From Bacillus nitratireducens (GTDB lineage: Bacteria; Bacillota; Bacilli; Bacillales; Bacillaceae_G), in the NCBI RefSeq assembly GCF_001884135.1, contig NZ_MAOC01000007.1, forward strand, positions 1 to 64,000: DNA of 64,000 nt, read 5' to 3'. A program made the translations under genes and the position numbers. Under the pieces are notes generated by a model, which worked only from the letters and a program-made list of their open reading frames with translations, had not been told where the DNA came from and did not search any database. Shown piece after piece: positions 44,403-53,385 of the stretch. The stretch's first letter is position 1. Every line of letters begins with the position of its first letter.

Positions 44403-45074
44403 TCAAAATAAAAATTTCATTCCATAAGGTACTAATATACTAATAAGTATCCCTGTTACAATCATCGTTACCGAGCCAATAGTTGCCTCTTTCTCTCCTT
44501 CTTTCACTAAGCGACTCACACCAATGATATGTGATGCACAGCCCATCCCAACTCCTTTTCCAATTGTACTTGTTATTCGAAAAAACTTAAGTGCCGTCGG
44601 TCCTATGATAGCACCTGTTATTCCTGCAACAACTACAAAACTAGCAGTCATAGATGGAATGCCACCAATTTGATCCGCTAATGAAATGGCAATAGGCATT
44701 GTCGCTAATTGTGGTAAAGTTGTTAATATAAGTTCCTTATCTATATTTAAAATTCCACCAATCACTACATTCATACTCGTTAAAGCCACTATACCTATCA
44801 CTACGCCGATTAGTATCGCTAAAAAATTTTTCATAAGTATCTTTCGCTCTTTAAATAGAGGTATGGCTAACGCTACAATTGCAGGACTCAAAAAGCCTGA
44901 AAGAATGTCTCCCCCATTTTCCTTATACTCATGATGAGAAATACCAAATATCAAAAATAAACAAATCATAATTGCTGTAACTGTTAATACCGGTAACGTA
45001 AATGGAAACGTAAATTTTTTATATAACTTTGTCGCCAATAAATAAATTACTACAGTAATAATAATTAAGACCAT
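44403..45074 (-). CDS. LrgB/CidB-family membrane protein
   Basis: A 223-residue protein with about six spans and the LrgB hallmarks: FGISHHEYKENGGDILSGFLSPAIVALAIPLFKER, MPIAISLADQIGGIPSMTASFVVVAGITGAIIGP and GMGCASHIIGVSRLVKEGE. It works with an LrgA-type holin-like partner in murein hydrolase export, lysis control or, in Bacillus, pyruvate transport. The partner gene is 23 bp upstream. Confidence 0.92.
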   Translation of the reverse strand: MVLIIITVVIYLLATKLYKKFTFPFTLPVLTVTAIMICLFLIFGISHHEYKENGGDILSGFLSPAIVALAIPLFKERKILMKNFLAILIGVVIGIVALTSMNVVIGGILNIDKELILTTLPQLATMPIAISLADQIGGIPSMTASFVVVAGITGAIIGPTALKFFRITSTIGKGVGMGCASHIIGVSRLVKEGEKEATIGSVTMIVTGILISILVPYGMKFLF

Positions 45075-45097
45075 TTGAATCGTGCACCTTGTCGATT

Positions 45098-45454
45098 TTA
45101 TTTTTTTGATGTTACTAATAATTGACTTACATACCCTGAAACAATCAATGTTACTAAAGTACTTATAACAACTAGAAAGAACATAATACTACCCTTACTT
45201 AAAAGAAATGAGCCGTATTCCATTAACCCCGTCGTCGAAGGAATTAAAAATAAAGGTAAAAATACTATTAGCTTTTCTGCACCTATCTCAAACCATTTTA
45301 ATGGCACAATGCGAGTGGAAAGAAGCAGAAAAAGAATTAACATTCCTATTAAACTTCCTGGCATAGATAGATGAAATACTTCCTGAATCCATACACCAAC
45401 CAAACTAAACATATATAGCACTCCTACTTGAAGTAAAAGCGTCAAAAACTTCAA
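45098..45454 (-). CDS. LrgA/CidA-family holin-like protein
   Basis: A 118-residue protein with four membrane spans. VGVWIQEVFHLSMPGSLIGMLILFLLL and KWFEIGAEKLIVFLPLFLIPSTTGLMEYGSFL are typical of LrgA/CidA. It pairs with the LrgB-type protein downstream. The MocR-type regulator ends 39 bp upstream with no terminator between, so regulator and effectors probably share a transcript. Confidence 0.92.
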   Translation of the reverse strand: MKFLTLLLQVGVLYMFSLVGVWIQEVFHLSMPGSLIGMLILFLLLSTRIVPLKWFEIGAEKLIVFLPLFLIPSTTGLMEYGSFLLSKGSIMFFLVVISTLVTLIVSGYVSQLLVTSKK

Positions 45455-45493
45455 TTGCTACTCCCCATTTCAATACCAAATTCCCACAATTTA

Positions 45494-46927
45494 TTATTGA
45501 ATCTCGTTTAATGTCTCTGCAAACCTTGTAATTCCAAGCTGAATTTGTTCTACATTCGCTCTGCCAAAAGTAAATCGGATATATTCACTTTTCGAACCTA
45601 GGACGCTTCCTGGGACAAATGCTACACCATTTTGTATAGATTCACCTAGTAAATGATATTCATCAAACGTTCCTTGTACTTTGCACCATAAATGTATTCC
45701 GCCCTCGGGTATAAAAAATTCAACCTGGTCCCCTAATATTTCTTCAAGCTTTCTAATTAACTCATCTCTTCTTTGCTTCAGTTGTCCACGAAGCATCGTA
45801 ATATGCGTATGAAAATCCTCTGATTCTAAAAATTGGTTCGCTACCCACTGTGTAAATACACTATGACCGAAATCAACTTGCTGCTTCGCATCTGCCAATC
45901 GCTCAATTACGCGCGTGGGGCCAATTACCCAACCAATCCGTAATCCTGATGCAACAATTTTTGATAATGAGCTTACATAAAGAACGTTTCCATTTTGATC
46001 CATCGATTTCAATGTTGGATTTACTTCTCCATTAAAAGAAGTCAAACTATACGGATCATCTTCTACAATCGGTATACCAAATTCAGAAGATAATTCTAAA
46101 ACCTTTTTACGTCTTGCCAATGAAAGTACCGTTCCAGTTGGATTTTGATAATCCGGATTTAAAAACACCATACGAATGCGATGCTTTTTGTGCAAATTGA
46201 TTAAGTCATCTGGATTCATACCATGCTGATCAACTGGTAAACGGAATATTTTTAAACCTGCTGATTTAAACATCGGAAGTGAATAACAATATGAAGGATC
46301 CTCAATTGCAATTGCATCGCCAGGTTTTAACAAACATTGAACGATAAGATTAAGTGCCTGCTGAGCTCCTGATGTAATAAGAATAGAACTTGAATCTGCT
46401 TCTATTTGTTTATATTGCTCGACATGTGCCGCAATTGTTTTTCGCAACATCTCATTTCCAAGTGGATGGTCATAACCGAGATTTTCCATAAATGTTTTCT
46501 CCGACAAAATTGTTCGAAATCTATCACTCGGAATTAATTCTGGTGACAATTCACCACTCGCTAAATTGATTAAATCATCTTTTTGTGTTTCCGTTCGAAT
46601 TTGTTGAACGAGTGGTACATTAGGTAAGAACGATCCATCCTCAACATACCTCCCCCAGTTCGGTATTCGTTTATGTGACACACCCCATATGTCTGTATTC
46701 ACCCGGGTGCCGCTTCCTTTTTGCCGTTCTACTACCCCAAGGGATTTTAATTCCTCATAAGCAGCTACTACCGTACTCCGGTTCACTTGTAACTTCTGTG
46801 CTAACATACGCTCAGAAGGTAATTTTCTATCAGAAGGGAATTCACCGGTAGAAATGCCTCTTTCAATGTAATCAGCAATTTGTTTATACACTGGTATCTT
46901 ATCTGCACGATTCGGTTTCCATTCCAT
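45494..46927 (-). CDS. MocR-type PLP-dependent transcriptional regulator
   Basis: A 477-residue fusion: GntR winged helix (about 10-75, ERGISTGEFPSDRKLPSERMLAQ) and a class I aminotransferase-like domain (from about 110). The PLP lysine lies in VSSLSKIVASGLRIGW, and VFLNPDYQNPTG and EDDPYSL are the cofactor-pocket segments. Such regulators (GabR, PdxR) sense PLP or amino compounds. Here it is upstream of the CidA/B-type pair, an unusual partner. Confidence 0.9.
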   Translation of the reverse strand: MEWKPNRADKIPVYKQIADYIERGISTGEFPSDRKLPSERMLAQKLQVNRSTVVAAYEELKSLGVVERQKGSGTRVNTDIWGVSHKRIPNWGRYVEDGSFLPNVPLVQQIRTETQKDDLINLASGELSPELIPSDRFRTILSEKTFMENLGYDHPLGNEMLRKTIAAHVEQYKQIEADSSSILITSGAQQALNLIVQCLLKPGDAIAIEDPSYCYSLPMFKSAGLKIFRLPVDQHGMNPDDLINLHKKHRIRMVFLNPDYQNPTGTVLSLARRKKVLELSSEFGIPIVEDDPYSLTSFNGEVNPTLKSMDQNGNVLYVSSLSKIVASGLRIGWVIGPTRVIERLADAKQQVDFGHSVFTQWVANQFLESEDFHTHITMLRGQLKQRRDELIRKLEEILGDQVEFFIPEGGIHLWCKVQGTFDEYHLLGESIQNGVAFVPGSVLGSKSEYIRFTFGRANVEQIQLGITRFAETLNEIQ

Positions 46928-46994
46928 TTAGTTCCCTCCTCTCCAAGCTAGTGTCCTGAATTCATTAACAACAGTATTCACTGTAAAAATGGTA

Positions 46995-47768
46995 TTAATC
47001 AAGCGCATGGTTTAAAAATACCTCAACCGTCACATTAAAATTAGTCGGCTGTTCTAAATAAGGCAAATGCCCACTATTCTTCAGCTCAACGAACATCACG
47101 TTTCTCAGGTGTTTTTCAAATTCTCTCACATACTTTTCCGGAACAAAATAATCATTCTCTCCTCGTATTATTAATACAGGACATGCAATATTAGAGAGGT
47201 ATGGTCTTTGATCGTAATCAACTAATTCAGTAAATAGCCTTTGAATGTGCATCGGATGAATAGTTTGTAGGGATTGATGAAATCCTCGGACAATTGCATC
47301 ATTATCTTCTACTCCCATCGCTCTCAATAACGTATCCGCCCAAGTTTTTCCTTTATCATGCAAGCTAAGTAAATCATATACTTCAAGTCGTTCTTTACGA
47401 TCTGCCGGTTCTAAATAAGGAAATGCATTTACAACAATTAAGCTAGAAACAAAACTTGGATATTGAATGGCAAAATCGATACCGACTCTAGCCCCTTTTG
47501 AAAGACCGCAAATTGTTACTGATTTTAGCTTTAAATGATTACATAACCCATATAAAACATTTGAATATTCTTTAAAAGTAATTTCAATCCCTTCGGATTT
47601 CCCATGTCCAGGTAAATCGAGTGAGATTACTGTCCATCTTTCCTTGAAGTATTTTCTTTGGTATAACCAATTATTCGAATTCCCTCCAAGACCATGTAAA
47701 AACAATATGACAGGCCCCGATCCTTCTATATTGTAAAAAACCTTTCGATTCTTATATTCAAAATACAT
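46995..47768 (-). CDS. Alpha/beta hydrolase
   Basis: A 257-residue alpha/beta hydrolase. LFLHGLGGNSNNW oxyanion loop, SLDLPGHGKSEGIE, the nucleophile elbow ICGLSKGARVG (G-x-S-x-G as GLSKG) and the late His in KNSGHLPYLEQP. Start ATG 47768 has AAGGTG 6 nt upstream; the frame further 5' overlaps the bshB2 stop. It is 23 bp behind bshB2 and probably co-transcribed. Confidence 0.87.
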   Translation of the reverse strand: MYFEYKNRKVFYNIEGSGPVILFLHGLGGNSNNWLYQRKYFKERWTVISLDLPGHGKSEGIEITFKEYSNVLYGLCNHLKLKSVTICGLSKGARVGIDFAIQYPSFVSSLIVVNAFPYLEPADRKERLEVYDLLSLHDKGKTWADTLLRAMGVEDNDAIVRGFHQSLQTIHPMHIQRLFTELVDYDQRPYLSNIACPVLIIRGENDYFVPEKYVREFEKHLRNVMFVELKNSGHLPYLEQPTNFNVTVEVFLNHALD

Positions 47769-47791
47769 AATCATCACCTTCAGATGTAGCA

Positions 47792-48472
47792 TCACATATT
47801 TTTATCTTTGAATGAATATATCCAAAACGGTTCTCTTTCTAACCACTCAACTGTGCCTGAAATACCGTCTTCATACTCTCTTTCCAGCTCATCCACTTTA
47901 GTTGTAAATTGTGATGCATGTGCTCGTAATGCTTCCAATTTTTTCGGAACATATTTTTTCACTTCATTTTTAAAATCTGGAGGCCCTATTTCGTCTTCAT
48001 GATTTTTCGAAAAAGCTACAGCATAAAAGGCTGGTCGTTTACTTTCTGAAATATTAGCTAAGGCCTCTACTACTGCTTCCCCTGTTGCATCATGATCTGG
48101 ATGAACTGCATACCCAGGATAGAAAGAAATAACTACAGAAGGATTCAATTCTTCAATACAGTTTTGAATCAAGCTTCTTAATTTTCCAGGCTCTTCAAAT
48201 TCAAGAGTTTTATCACGATATCCCATCATACGTAAATCTTTAATCCCTAAAATATTTGTAGCTCGCTTTAACTCTTTCTCTCTAATAGCATATAAAGATT
48301 CACGAGTTGCAAAAGGTGGATTCCCCATCGCTCTCCCCATTTCACCAAGTGTTAAGCAAACGTAGGTAAGAGGGACTTTCTGCTCCGTATAAGCCAAAAT
48401 TGTCCCAGCCACACAATACGACTCATCATCTGGATGCGGGAAAACAACTAAAACATGGCGCTCATTTTTCAT
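47792..48472 (-). CDS. bshB2: Bacillithiol biosynthesis deacetylase BshB2
   Basis: A 226-residue LmbE-family zinc deacetylase that removes acetate from GlcNAc-malate on the way to bacillithiol. FPHPDDESYC holds the zinc motif (His13, Asp15-Asp16), with YPGYAVHPDHDATGEAV supplying another His ligand. ATG 48472 is 11 nt from AAGGAG; the TTG immediately before it is better spaced (8 nt) and may be the true start. BshB1 is the main enzyme in many species; BshB2 is the second paralogue. Confidence 0.9.
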   Translation of the reverse strand: MKNERHVLVVFPHPDDESYCVAGTILAYTEQKVPLTYVCLTLGEMGRAMGNPPFATRESLYAIREKELKRATNILGIKDLRMMGYRDKTLEFEEPGKLRSLIQNCIEELNPSVVISFYPGYAVHPDHDATGEAVVEALANISESKRPAFYAVAFSKNHEDEIGPPDFKNEVKKYVPKKLEALRAHASQFTTKVDELEREYEDGISGTVEWLEREPFWIYSFKDKNM

Positions 48473-48504
48473 CAATGCATTAACTCCTTCATCATATACA
48501 CACT

Positions 48505-48699
48505 CTATAAAATAACAACCGCATACCAAGTAACTCCCACAAGAAGCCCTAAAAGAAGAATGGTATAGATAGCAGATAAGTTTTTTACATTCCTCTTTGT
48601 AGACTTACCGTAATTCTCTTCTACATTTCGTGCGACTAGTACGGTCCCCAATAGTGATACAACTACAATAATAACAACTAGTGAAATCGCAAAACTCAT
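48505..48699 (-). CDS. Small two-span membrane protein
   Basis: A 64-residue protein: an N-terminal span (FAISLVVIIVVVSLLGTVLV), a short polar loop with NVEENYGKSTKRNVKN and a second span (LSAIYTILLLGLLVGVTWYAVV). GAGGTG lies 7 nt before ATG 48699. It is 32 bp upstream of bshB2 on the same strand and likely belongs to its operon. Function unknown. Confidence 0.78.
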   Translation of the reverse strand: MSFAISLVVIIVVVSLLGTVLVARNVEENYGKSTKRNVKNLSAIYTILLLGLLVGVTWYAVVIL

Positions 48700-48833
48700 T
48701 GTCTTTCACCTCTCTAAAGCCAGTCTATTTTAAAGCAGGAATAAAATACTACCTTTCTTCTCTTATCATAATAGAAGTTTGTAAAAAACGGACCAACCAC
48801 TTTTGTGTTTTTTTGCTCATCCACTTTAAAAAT

Positions 48834-48870
48834 AAAAAGCAACTGCTCACTTAGGACCAGTTGCTCTTTT
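48834..48870 (-). terminator. Terminator after decayed UTRA regulator
   Basis: AAGAGCAACTG and CAGTTGCTTTTT arms around a 12-nt loop. Confidence 0.78.
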
Positions 48871-48892
48871 ACAAGGCTACTTGTATTCATTT

Positions 48893-49225
48893 TCAATTAA
48901 AATTAATTCGATTTAAAAGTTTGGTCTTTTCATAATGAAACATTGATTGAGATAGCTCGAAAATTGTTCCATTTACAAGATAAACTGTATTTTCAATAAG
49001 AAGCGCTGGATCATCTTCATTTAGTTCTAAAAGCTGTGCATTTTCTTTATTTATTTTTTCACAACTAATAACTTTATCGGCAAAGCCAATATTTAATCGT
49101 AAATCCTCAATGAAATAACTGTATACAGAACTTAATGCTATTTCTTCATTCAAATAAGGAATGATATCTTTTTTGAAATAACTTACTTCAATTGAAGGCC
49201 CTTTTTCAAATTGTGCAACGCAGCA
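48893..49225 (-). pseudogene. 5'-truncated GntR/UTRA regulator
   Basis: The frame is open for about 110 codons after an in-frame TAG at 49226-49228 and has no ribosome site. It covers most of a UTRA ligand-sensing domain: FEKGPSIEVSYFKKDIIPYL, SSVYSYFIEDLRLNIGFADKVIS, then DDPALLIENTVYLVNGTIFELSQSMFH, ending KLLNRINFN. The winged-helix half that should precede it is missing: only ~45 bp separate it from the stop of the chemotaxis receptor gene. It is a remnant of a TreR/PhnF-type regulator with no DNA-binding domain; a TTG at 49153 could still give an 86-residue product. Confidence 0.75.
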
Positions 49226-49273
49226 CTATATTGAGTATCTTAAAGTTTTTACTAATGATAAATGTTAACAGAC

Positions 49274-50992
49274 TTATTCTTCAATAATGAATTGTGAAAT
49301 TAGCATTTCTAAATTTTCGACTTTCTTTTTCATTTCATTAGATTTCGTCGTTATTTCTTGAATCAATGTGGCTTGTGCTTGAATTGATTGTACCGTTCGA
49401 TTCGTTTCTTGTGCGACTTGTGTTGCAGTTTCAGAAACTATTGATAAAGAGGCATTCACTTCTTCTGTCCCAGCAGACATTTCTTCTGTGGCAGCAGACA
49501 CTTCTTGAATTTGGGACGTTATTCTATTAATATCTTGCATAATAGATGAAAATGCGAGTTCTGCCTTATGTACTGCTTCTTTACCACCACTAGCCTGTTG
49601 TTGACCTTTTTTCATTACATGAACTGTATCCTGTGTATCTTGATGTATAAAACGTAATAAATTATTTATATCATTTACAGATGTTTTAGATTTCTCTGCC
49701 AGACCTCTTACTTCAGCTGCAACTACCGCAAATCCTTTTCCATTTTCTCCGGCGCGTGCTGCCTCAATTGCTGCATTTAAGGCAAGTAAATTCGTTTGTT
49801 CCGCAATATTAGTAATAATATCTAGCGCTTCTTCAATTTGTTGTGTACGCGTAACAAGTCTATCAATGACCTTAGAAGTTTCTTCGACAACTTCATTCAC
49901 ACTATTCATTTGACGAATAGATTGTTTTATAACTTCACTACCAAAATTTGCTTGGTCTATTGTTGCAACAGCAACTTCAGCAACCATCGCTGAAGATTCA
50001 GCTACAGTTTGAACTCCAGTTGCAATTTCTTCCATCGAAGTTGAACTTTCTTGAATACTAGTCACTTGTCCCTCTATTTCTTTATTTACTTCAGAAGTAG
50101 TTCGAACAACCTCGTTTGATATATGTGCTGCCGTTTTTGTCTCTTGTAGCATATTTTCAGTTGAAGTAATTACTTCTTTCGCTGTAACCTTCACCTGACC
50201 GATTAATTGTTGCAAGTTATCTAACATACTATTAAAGGATTGTACAATACGGCCTAATTCGTTCTCGGATTTATAAGAAGTTCGAATTGTTAAATCTCCA
50301 GCAGATACTCGTTCCATATCTTTTTGTAATAATACAATTGGTTTTTTTATAGTATTTTTTATTATAAAACCAATAAAAATGATTATTATGATGCCAACAA
50401 ATGAAATCATTACAAATGTTATTATTGTATTTTTCACACTATTGATATTCTCTTTTTGTAGTTGTTCAGCCGCGGTATTATTATGTACAATAAGTTCACG
50501 AATAGACTGAATTGTTTTCCCCATATTAGGTTCAATTTCTTTTAAATAATAGCTATACGCTTCTTCATTATTAGTCAGTCCCAAGTCCTGTGCTTTCTTC
50601 ATTTGTATTCTTAAATCTTTGAATTGACTTTGAAATGCATTATACAAGTCCTTTTCTTTATGAGAACTAATTCTAGTTTCAAATTGTTTTAATAACTCCT
50701 CACTTTCTTTCCTAGTCTTATCTATTTCTGTTATTAGTTCTTTCATTCTATTTTCATCTTTCGATATCATAATCTCCATAAAATTCATATTAGCATGGTA
50801 AAAATTTGATTCTACAATTCCTATCCATTGAATTGGTAATAGCCTTTCGTCATACATACTAGAAGATGTATTTTCACCTTTTTGAAGCCCTAAAAACCCC
50901 AGTGCAGATAACATGATACAAGCCAAACTCGATATAATGACTAATACATTTAATTTCGTTCCAATTTTACTATTTTTAATAAAAAACAACAC
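49274..50992 (-). CDS. Methyl-accepting chemotaxis protein
   Basis: A 572-residue receptor. First span about 11-30, a four-helix-bundle sensor domain (about 35-185, [29 protein letters not shown]), second span ([21 protein letters not shown]), a HAMP linker (about 210-265) and a long coiled-coil signalling domain with the conserved hairpin tip [32 protein letters not shown]. Glu/Gln pairs flank it as methylation sites. The start is GTG 50992 after GAGGTG. Ligand not predictable. Confidence 0.95.
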   Translation of the reverse strand: MLFFIKNSKIGTKLNVLVIISSLACIMLSALGFLGLQKGENTSSSMYDERLLPIQWIGIVESNFYHANMNFMEIMISKDENRMKELITEIDKTRKESEELLKQFETRISSHKEKDLYNAFQSQFKDLRIQMKKAQDLGLTNNEEAYSYYLKEIEPNMGKTIQSIRELIVHNNTAAEQLQKENINSVKNTIITFVMISFVGIIIIIFIGFIIKNTIKKPIVLLQKDMERVSAGDLTIRTSYKSENELGRIVQSFNSMLDNLQQLIGQVKVTAKEVITSTENMLQETKTAAHISNEVVRTTSEVNKEIEGQVTSIQESSTSMEEIATGVQTVAESSAMVAEVAVATIDQANFGSEVIKQSIRQMNSVNEVVEETSKVIDRLVTRTQQIEEALDIITNIAEQTNLLALNAAIEAARAGENGKGFAVVAAEVRGLAEKSKTSVNDINNLLRFIHQDTQDTVHVMKKGQQQASGGKEAVHKAELAFSSIMQDINRITSQIQEVSAATEEMSAGTEEVNASLSIVSETATQVAQETNRTVQSIQAQATLIQEITTKSNEMKKKVENLEMLISQFIIEE

Positions 50993-51553
50993 TTACACCT
51001 CATCTATATATTATATTTATACGTTTTATATTACAACATTAATCGACATTTATCGACATTTTTTTCGTATCAATCTTATAATTGTATTAAGTTATTATAT
51101 TAACTATATAAACCTATTCAAAGAACTTTGATTCTCATAATAACAAATACTAAAAGGCTTATGCGAATTCTACAAGACTTTTAATAGAGTTACATTGTTT
51201 CTATGAAATTATGTTGAAAATTAAAGTGACTTATTAGTACTTATAACTTCTTGATAGAGAATCGGTAACCACGTCTTCGCTAAATAAGATTTGAAATCAT
51301 TAACAGACCTCTTCACTTAAAAGGTCTGTTTTTTTATATGTAAGATTTTATTAATCATATGACATAGTGATCAATTAAAACTATTTCTTCTTTCAAATAA
51401 AAACATTTGTATTTACTCCACTACTCGGAGAAATTAAAAAAGCATCAAGTTCAAAAACGCCCTCTTTATTAATAAAAGCTATTTCTTAACTTCCTAAAAG
51501 TGTTATACACTAAGAAAATAAAAAACAAACTATTCGTTAGCAGGTGAAAAAAT
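50993..51553. other. Intergenic region with an orphan terminator
   Basis: Near 51040-51060 the octamer ATGTCGAT (minus strand) occurs twice in tandem upstream of the receptor gene. A plus-strand terminator lies at 51303-51335 with no intact gene before it. No supported coding sequence. Confidence 0.45.
51303..51335 (+). terminator. Orphan plus-strand terminator
   Basis: ACAGACCT, loop of 11, AGGTCTGT then TTTTTTT. Nothing recognisable is encoded upstream, so it may end a small RNA or a lost gene. Confidence 0.7.
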
Positions 51554-52891
51554 ATGTATGACATTACAATTATCGGTGCTGGAGTGAGTAGCATTTTTAT
51601 GGCTTATACATTAGCCAAAAGCAACAAAAAGGTTTTAATTCTTGATAAAGGTAAACCGTTAGAACATCGAAATTGCTCTTTAGAACAAGGGGAAATATGT
51701 AACTGTACTGCATGTGATAAATATTTCGGGTTTGGTGGTTTAGGAAAATCTGAAGGGAAATTTAATTACACAAACGGTTTTGGAGGCGGACTTGAGCAAA
51801 AGGTAGGTAAAGAAGGCTTTATACAACTCATGGATGAAGTAGATGAAATTCTATGTCAGTTTGGCGGAAGTTCAGTTTCAAAATATTCTACAGAAAATCT
51901 AAATCTCACTAAGAGAGCTGAAGCATGTGGTTTACAAATGCTAACAACCGAAGTAAGACATCTTGGTACTACACTTTCCCGTAACATTTTTCAGCAGCTC
52001 TATGAATTTTTACTTACGAAAATAGATATCCAATTTCATATAGATGTAGAGCATATCATGAAACAGAAAAATCATTTTAAAATAGATACCAATCAAGGAA
52101 TAGTTCAATCTAAGCAAATCGTATTTGCAACAGGACGTTCCGGAGCGGATTGGTTAAAAGAAATGTGCACTTCTCTAAATATTTCTCAAGAGCAAACTCG
52201 TGTAGATTTAGGTATTAGAGTAGAGATGAAAGAACACCAATTACGTTCTATATTAAAAGATACATTTGAGACAAAACTTTCTTATGAGCATGAACTTTTC
52301 ACGGCTACTACTTACTGTATGAATCCAAAAGGACGCATTATTCGAAAGTACGAAGACGGCTTGATTATGCCTGACGGTCAAAATTTCCGAGAGCAAGAAA
52401 CTGGCACTTCTAACTTAAATTTCACTTTATTTATCCCGCGCTATTTTCCAACTCTCAGAGAAGCAAATGTATACGCAAGTTCAATTATTAAAAACATTAA
52501 CCAAGGACGAGATCGGATTGTTACACAGCGTTTAGAGGACTTAATAAAGAAACAACCTACAGCGGAGAACACCATGAAACATAATCGTATACAGCCTACA
52601 CTACATGGAGATTATGGAGACTTGAATAAAGAAATTCCTCCATTATATATTGAAGGACTCAAAAAATTTTTATTACGTTTAGAACAATTTATCCAAGAAC
52701 CTATCGATCAAGATACTTTATTATATGGAATTGATGGCAAGTTTTACGCTCCTACAATAAAAATCAATAACCATTTTGAAACAAGTATAAATGGGCTATT
52801 TTTAATTGGAGATTGTTCAGGCGTCACTCATTCATTATCTCAAGCAGCTGCAAGTGGGCTGTATGTTGGAAAATACTTGTCTGATATTTAA
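51554..52891 (+). CDS. FAD-dependent oxidoreductase (COG2509-like)
   Basis: A 445-residue flavoprotein. N-terminal FAD motif DITIIGAGVSSIFMAYTLAKSNKKVLILDKG, a Cys-rich insert (NCSLEQGEICNCTACDKYFGFGGLG) and the C-terminal FAD segment NGLFLIGDCSGVTHSLSQAAASG. The arrangement resembles the uncharacterised COG2509 dehydrogenases. The four Cys near residues 43-56 could bind a metal or form disulfides. AGGTG lies 7 nt before the ATG. Confidence 0.87.
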   Translation: MYDITIIGAGVSSIFMAYTLAKSNKKVLILDKGKPLEHRNCSLEQGEICNCTACDKYFGFGGLGKSEGKFNYTNGFGGGLEQKVGKEGFIQLMDEVDEILCQFGGSSVSKYSTENLNLTKRAEACGLQMLTTEVRHLGTTLSRNIFQQLYEFLLTKIDIQFHIDVEHIMKQKNHFKIDTNQGIVQSKQIVFATGRSGADWLKEMCTSLNISQEQTRVDLGIRVEMKEHQLRSILKDTFETKLSYEHELFTATTYCMNPKGRIIRKYEDGLIMPDGQNFREQETGTSNLNFTLFIPRYFPTLREANVYASSIIKNINQGRDRIVTQRLEDLIKKQPTAENTMKHNRIQPTLHGDYGDLNKEIPPLYIEGLKKFLLRLEQFIQEPIDQDTLLYGIDGKFYAPTIKINNHFETSINGLFLIGDCSGVTHSLSQAAASGLYVGKYLSDI

Positions 52892-53385
52892 TTGCTATAA
52901 TTTAGATACCAATCAAATATTTTGAGTTTCACCAGTACTTTACTTATGTAGTAATAGCATGAATGAAATCATTCCCGCGCTACTGATTAACCCACAAAGA
53001 ATCGGGATTTTACAAGATACATATTTAATATAACCATGTATGTAAAACTATTGACATTCAATTCTAACAAATTGAATGTCAATAGTTTTACAAGTCTCTA
53101 TTCATTTTCACTTTTATTTGTTCGATATTTTGTAACATCGCCGTAGTGTTTAATATGTTAGGATGTCTATAAGTATTTTTTACTACGACTATGACTTTTT
53201 CTGCTCTGTTTCTAAAAAAATTAGATGTATGTTACTTCGCTTTAAAATTCTCCATTGTATGTATATGAATACTTCAAAATATTACCTTTAGAAAAATATA
53301 ATATAAATGGTTCACCACACTCTAATAGTTATAAAAATATAATATATAACATTAGTTAAATAAATTCTATAAAGAAGGTGTAAAA
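52892..53385. other. Intergenic region with coding remnant and long inverted repeat
   Basis: On the minus strand about 52930-53035 an open stretch without a good start reads KIPILCGLISSAGMISF and ends LLLHK, like the last span of a lost membrane protein. Beyond it lies a 23-bp perfect inverted repeat (see separate entry). Confidence 0.4.
53041..53092. repeat. 23-bp perfect inverted repeat
   Basis: Arms 53041-53063 and 53070-53092 are exact complements around CTAACA. There is no strong T-run on either strand, so it is not an ordinary terminator; it may be a mobile palindromic unit or an RNA-processing hairpin. Confidence 0.75.

Noticed and set aside
48714-48896. A 60-codon minus-strand frame (MKMNTSSLVKEQ...) overlapping the stop of the UTRA remnant.
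   Set aside because: It covers the remnant's terminator hairpin, has no convincing ribosome site and an unusual composition.
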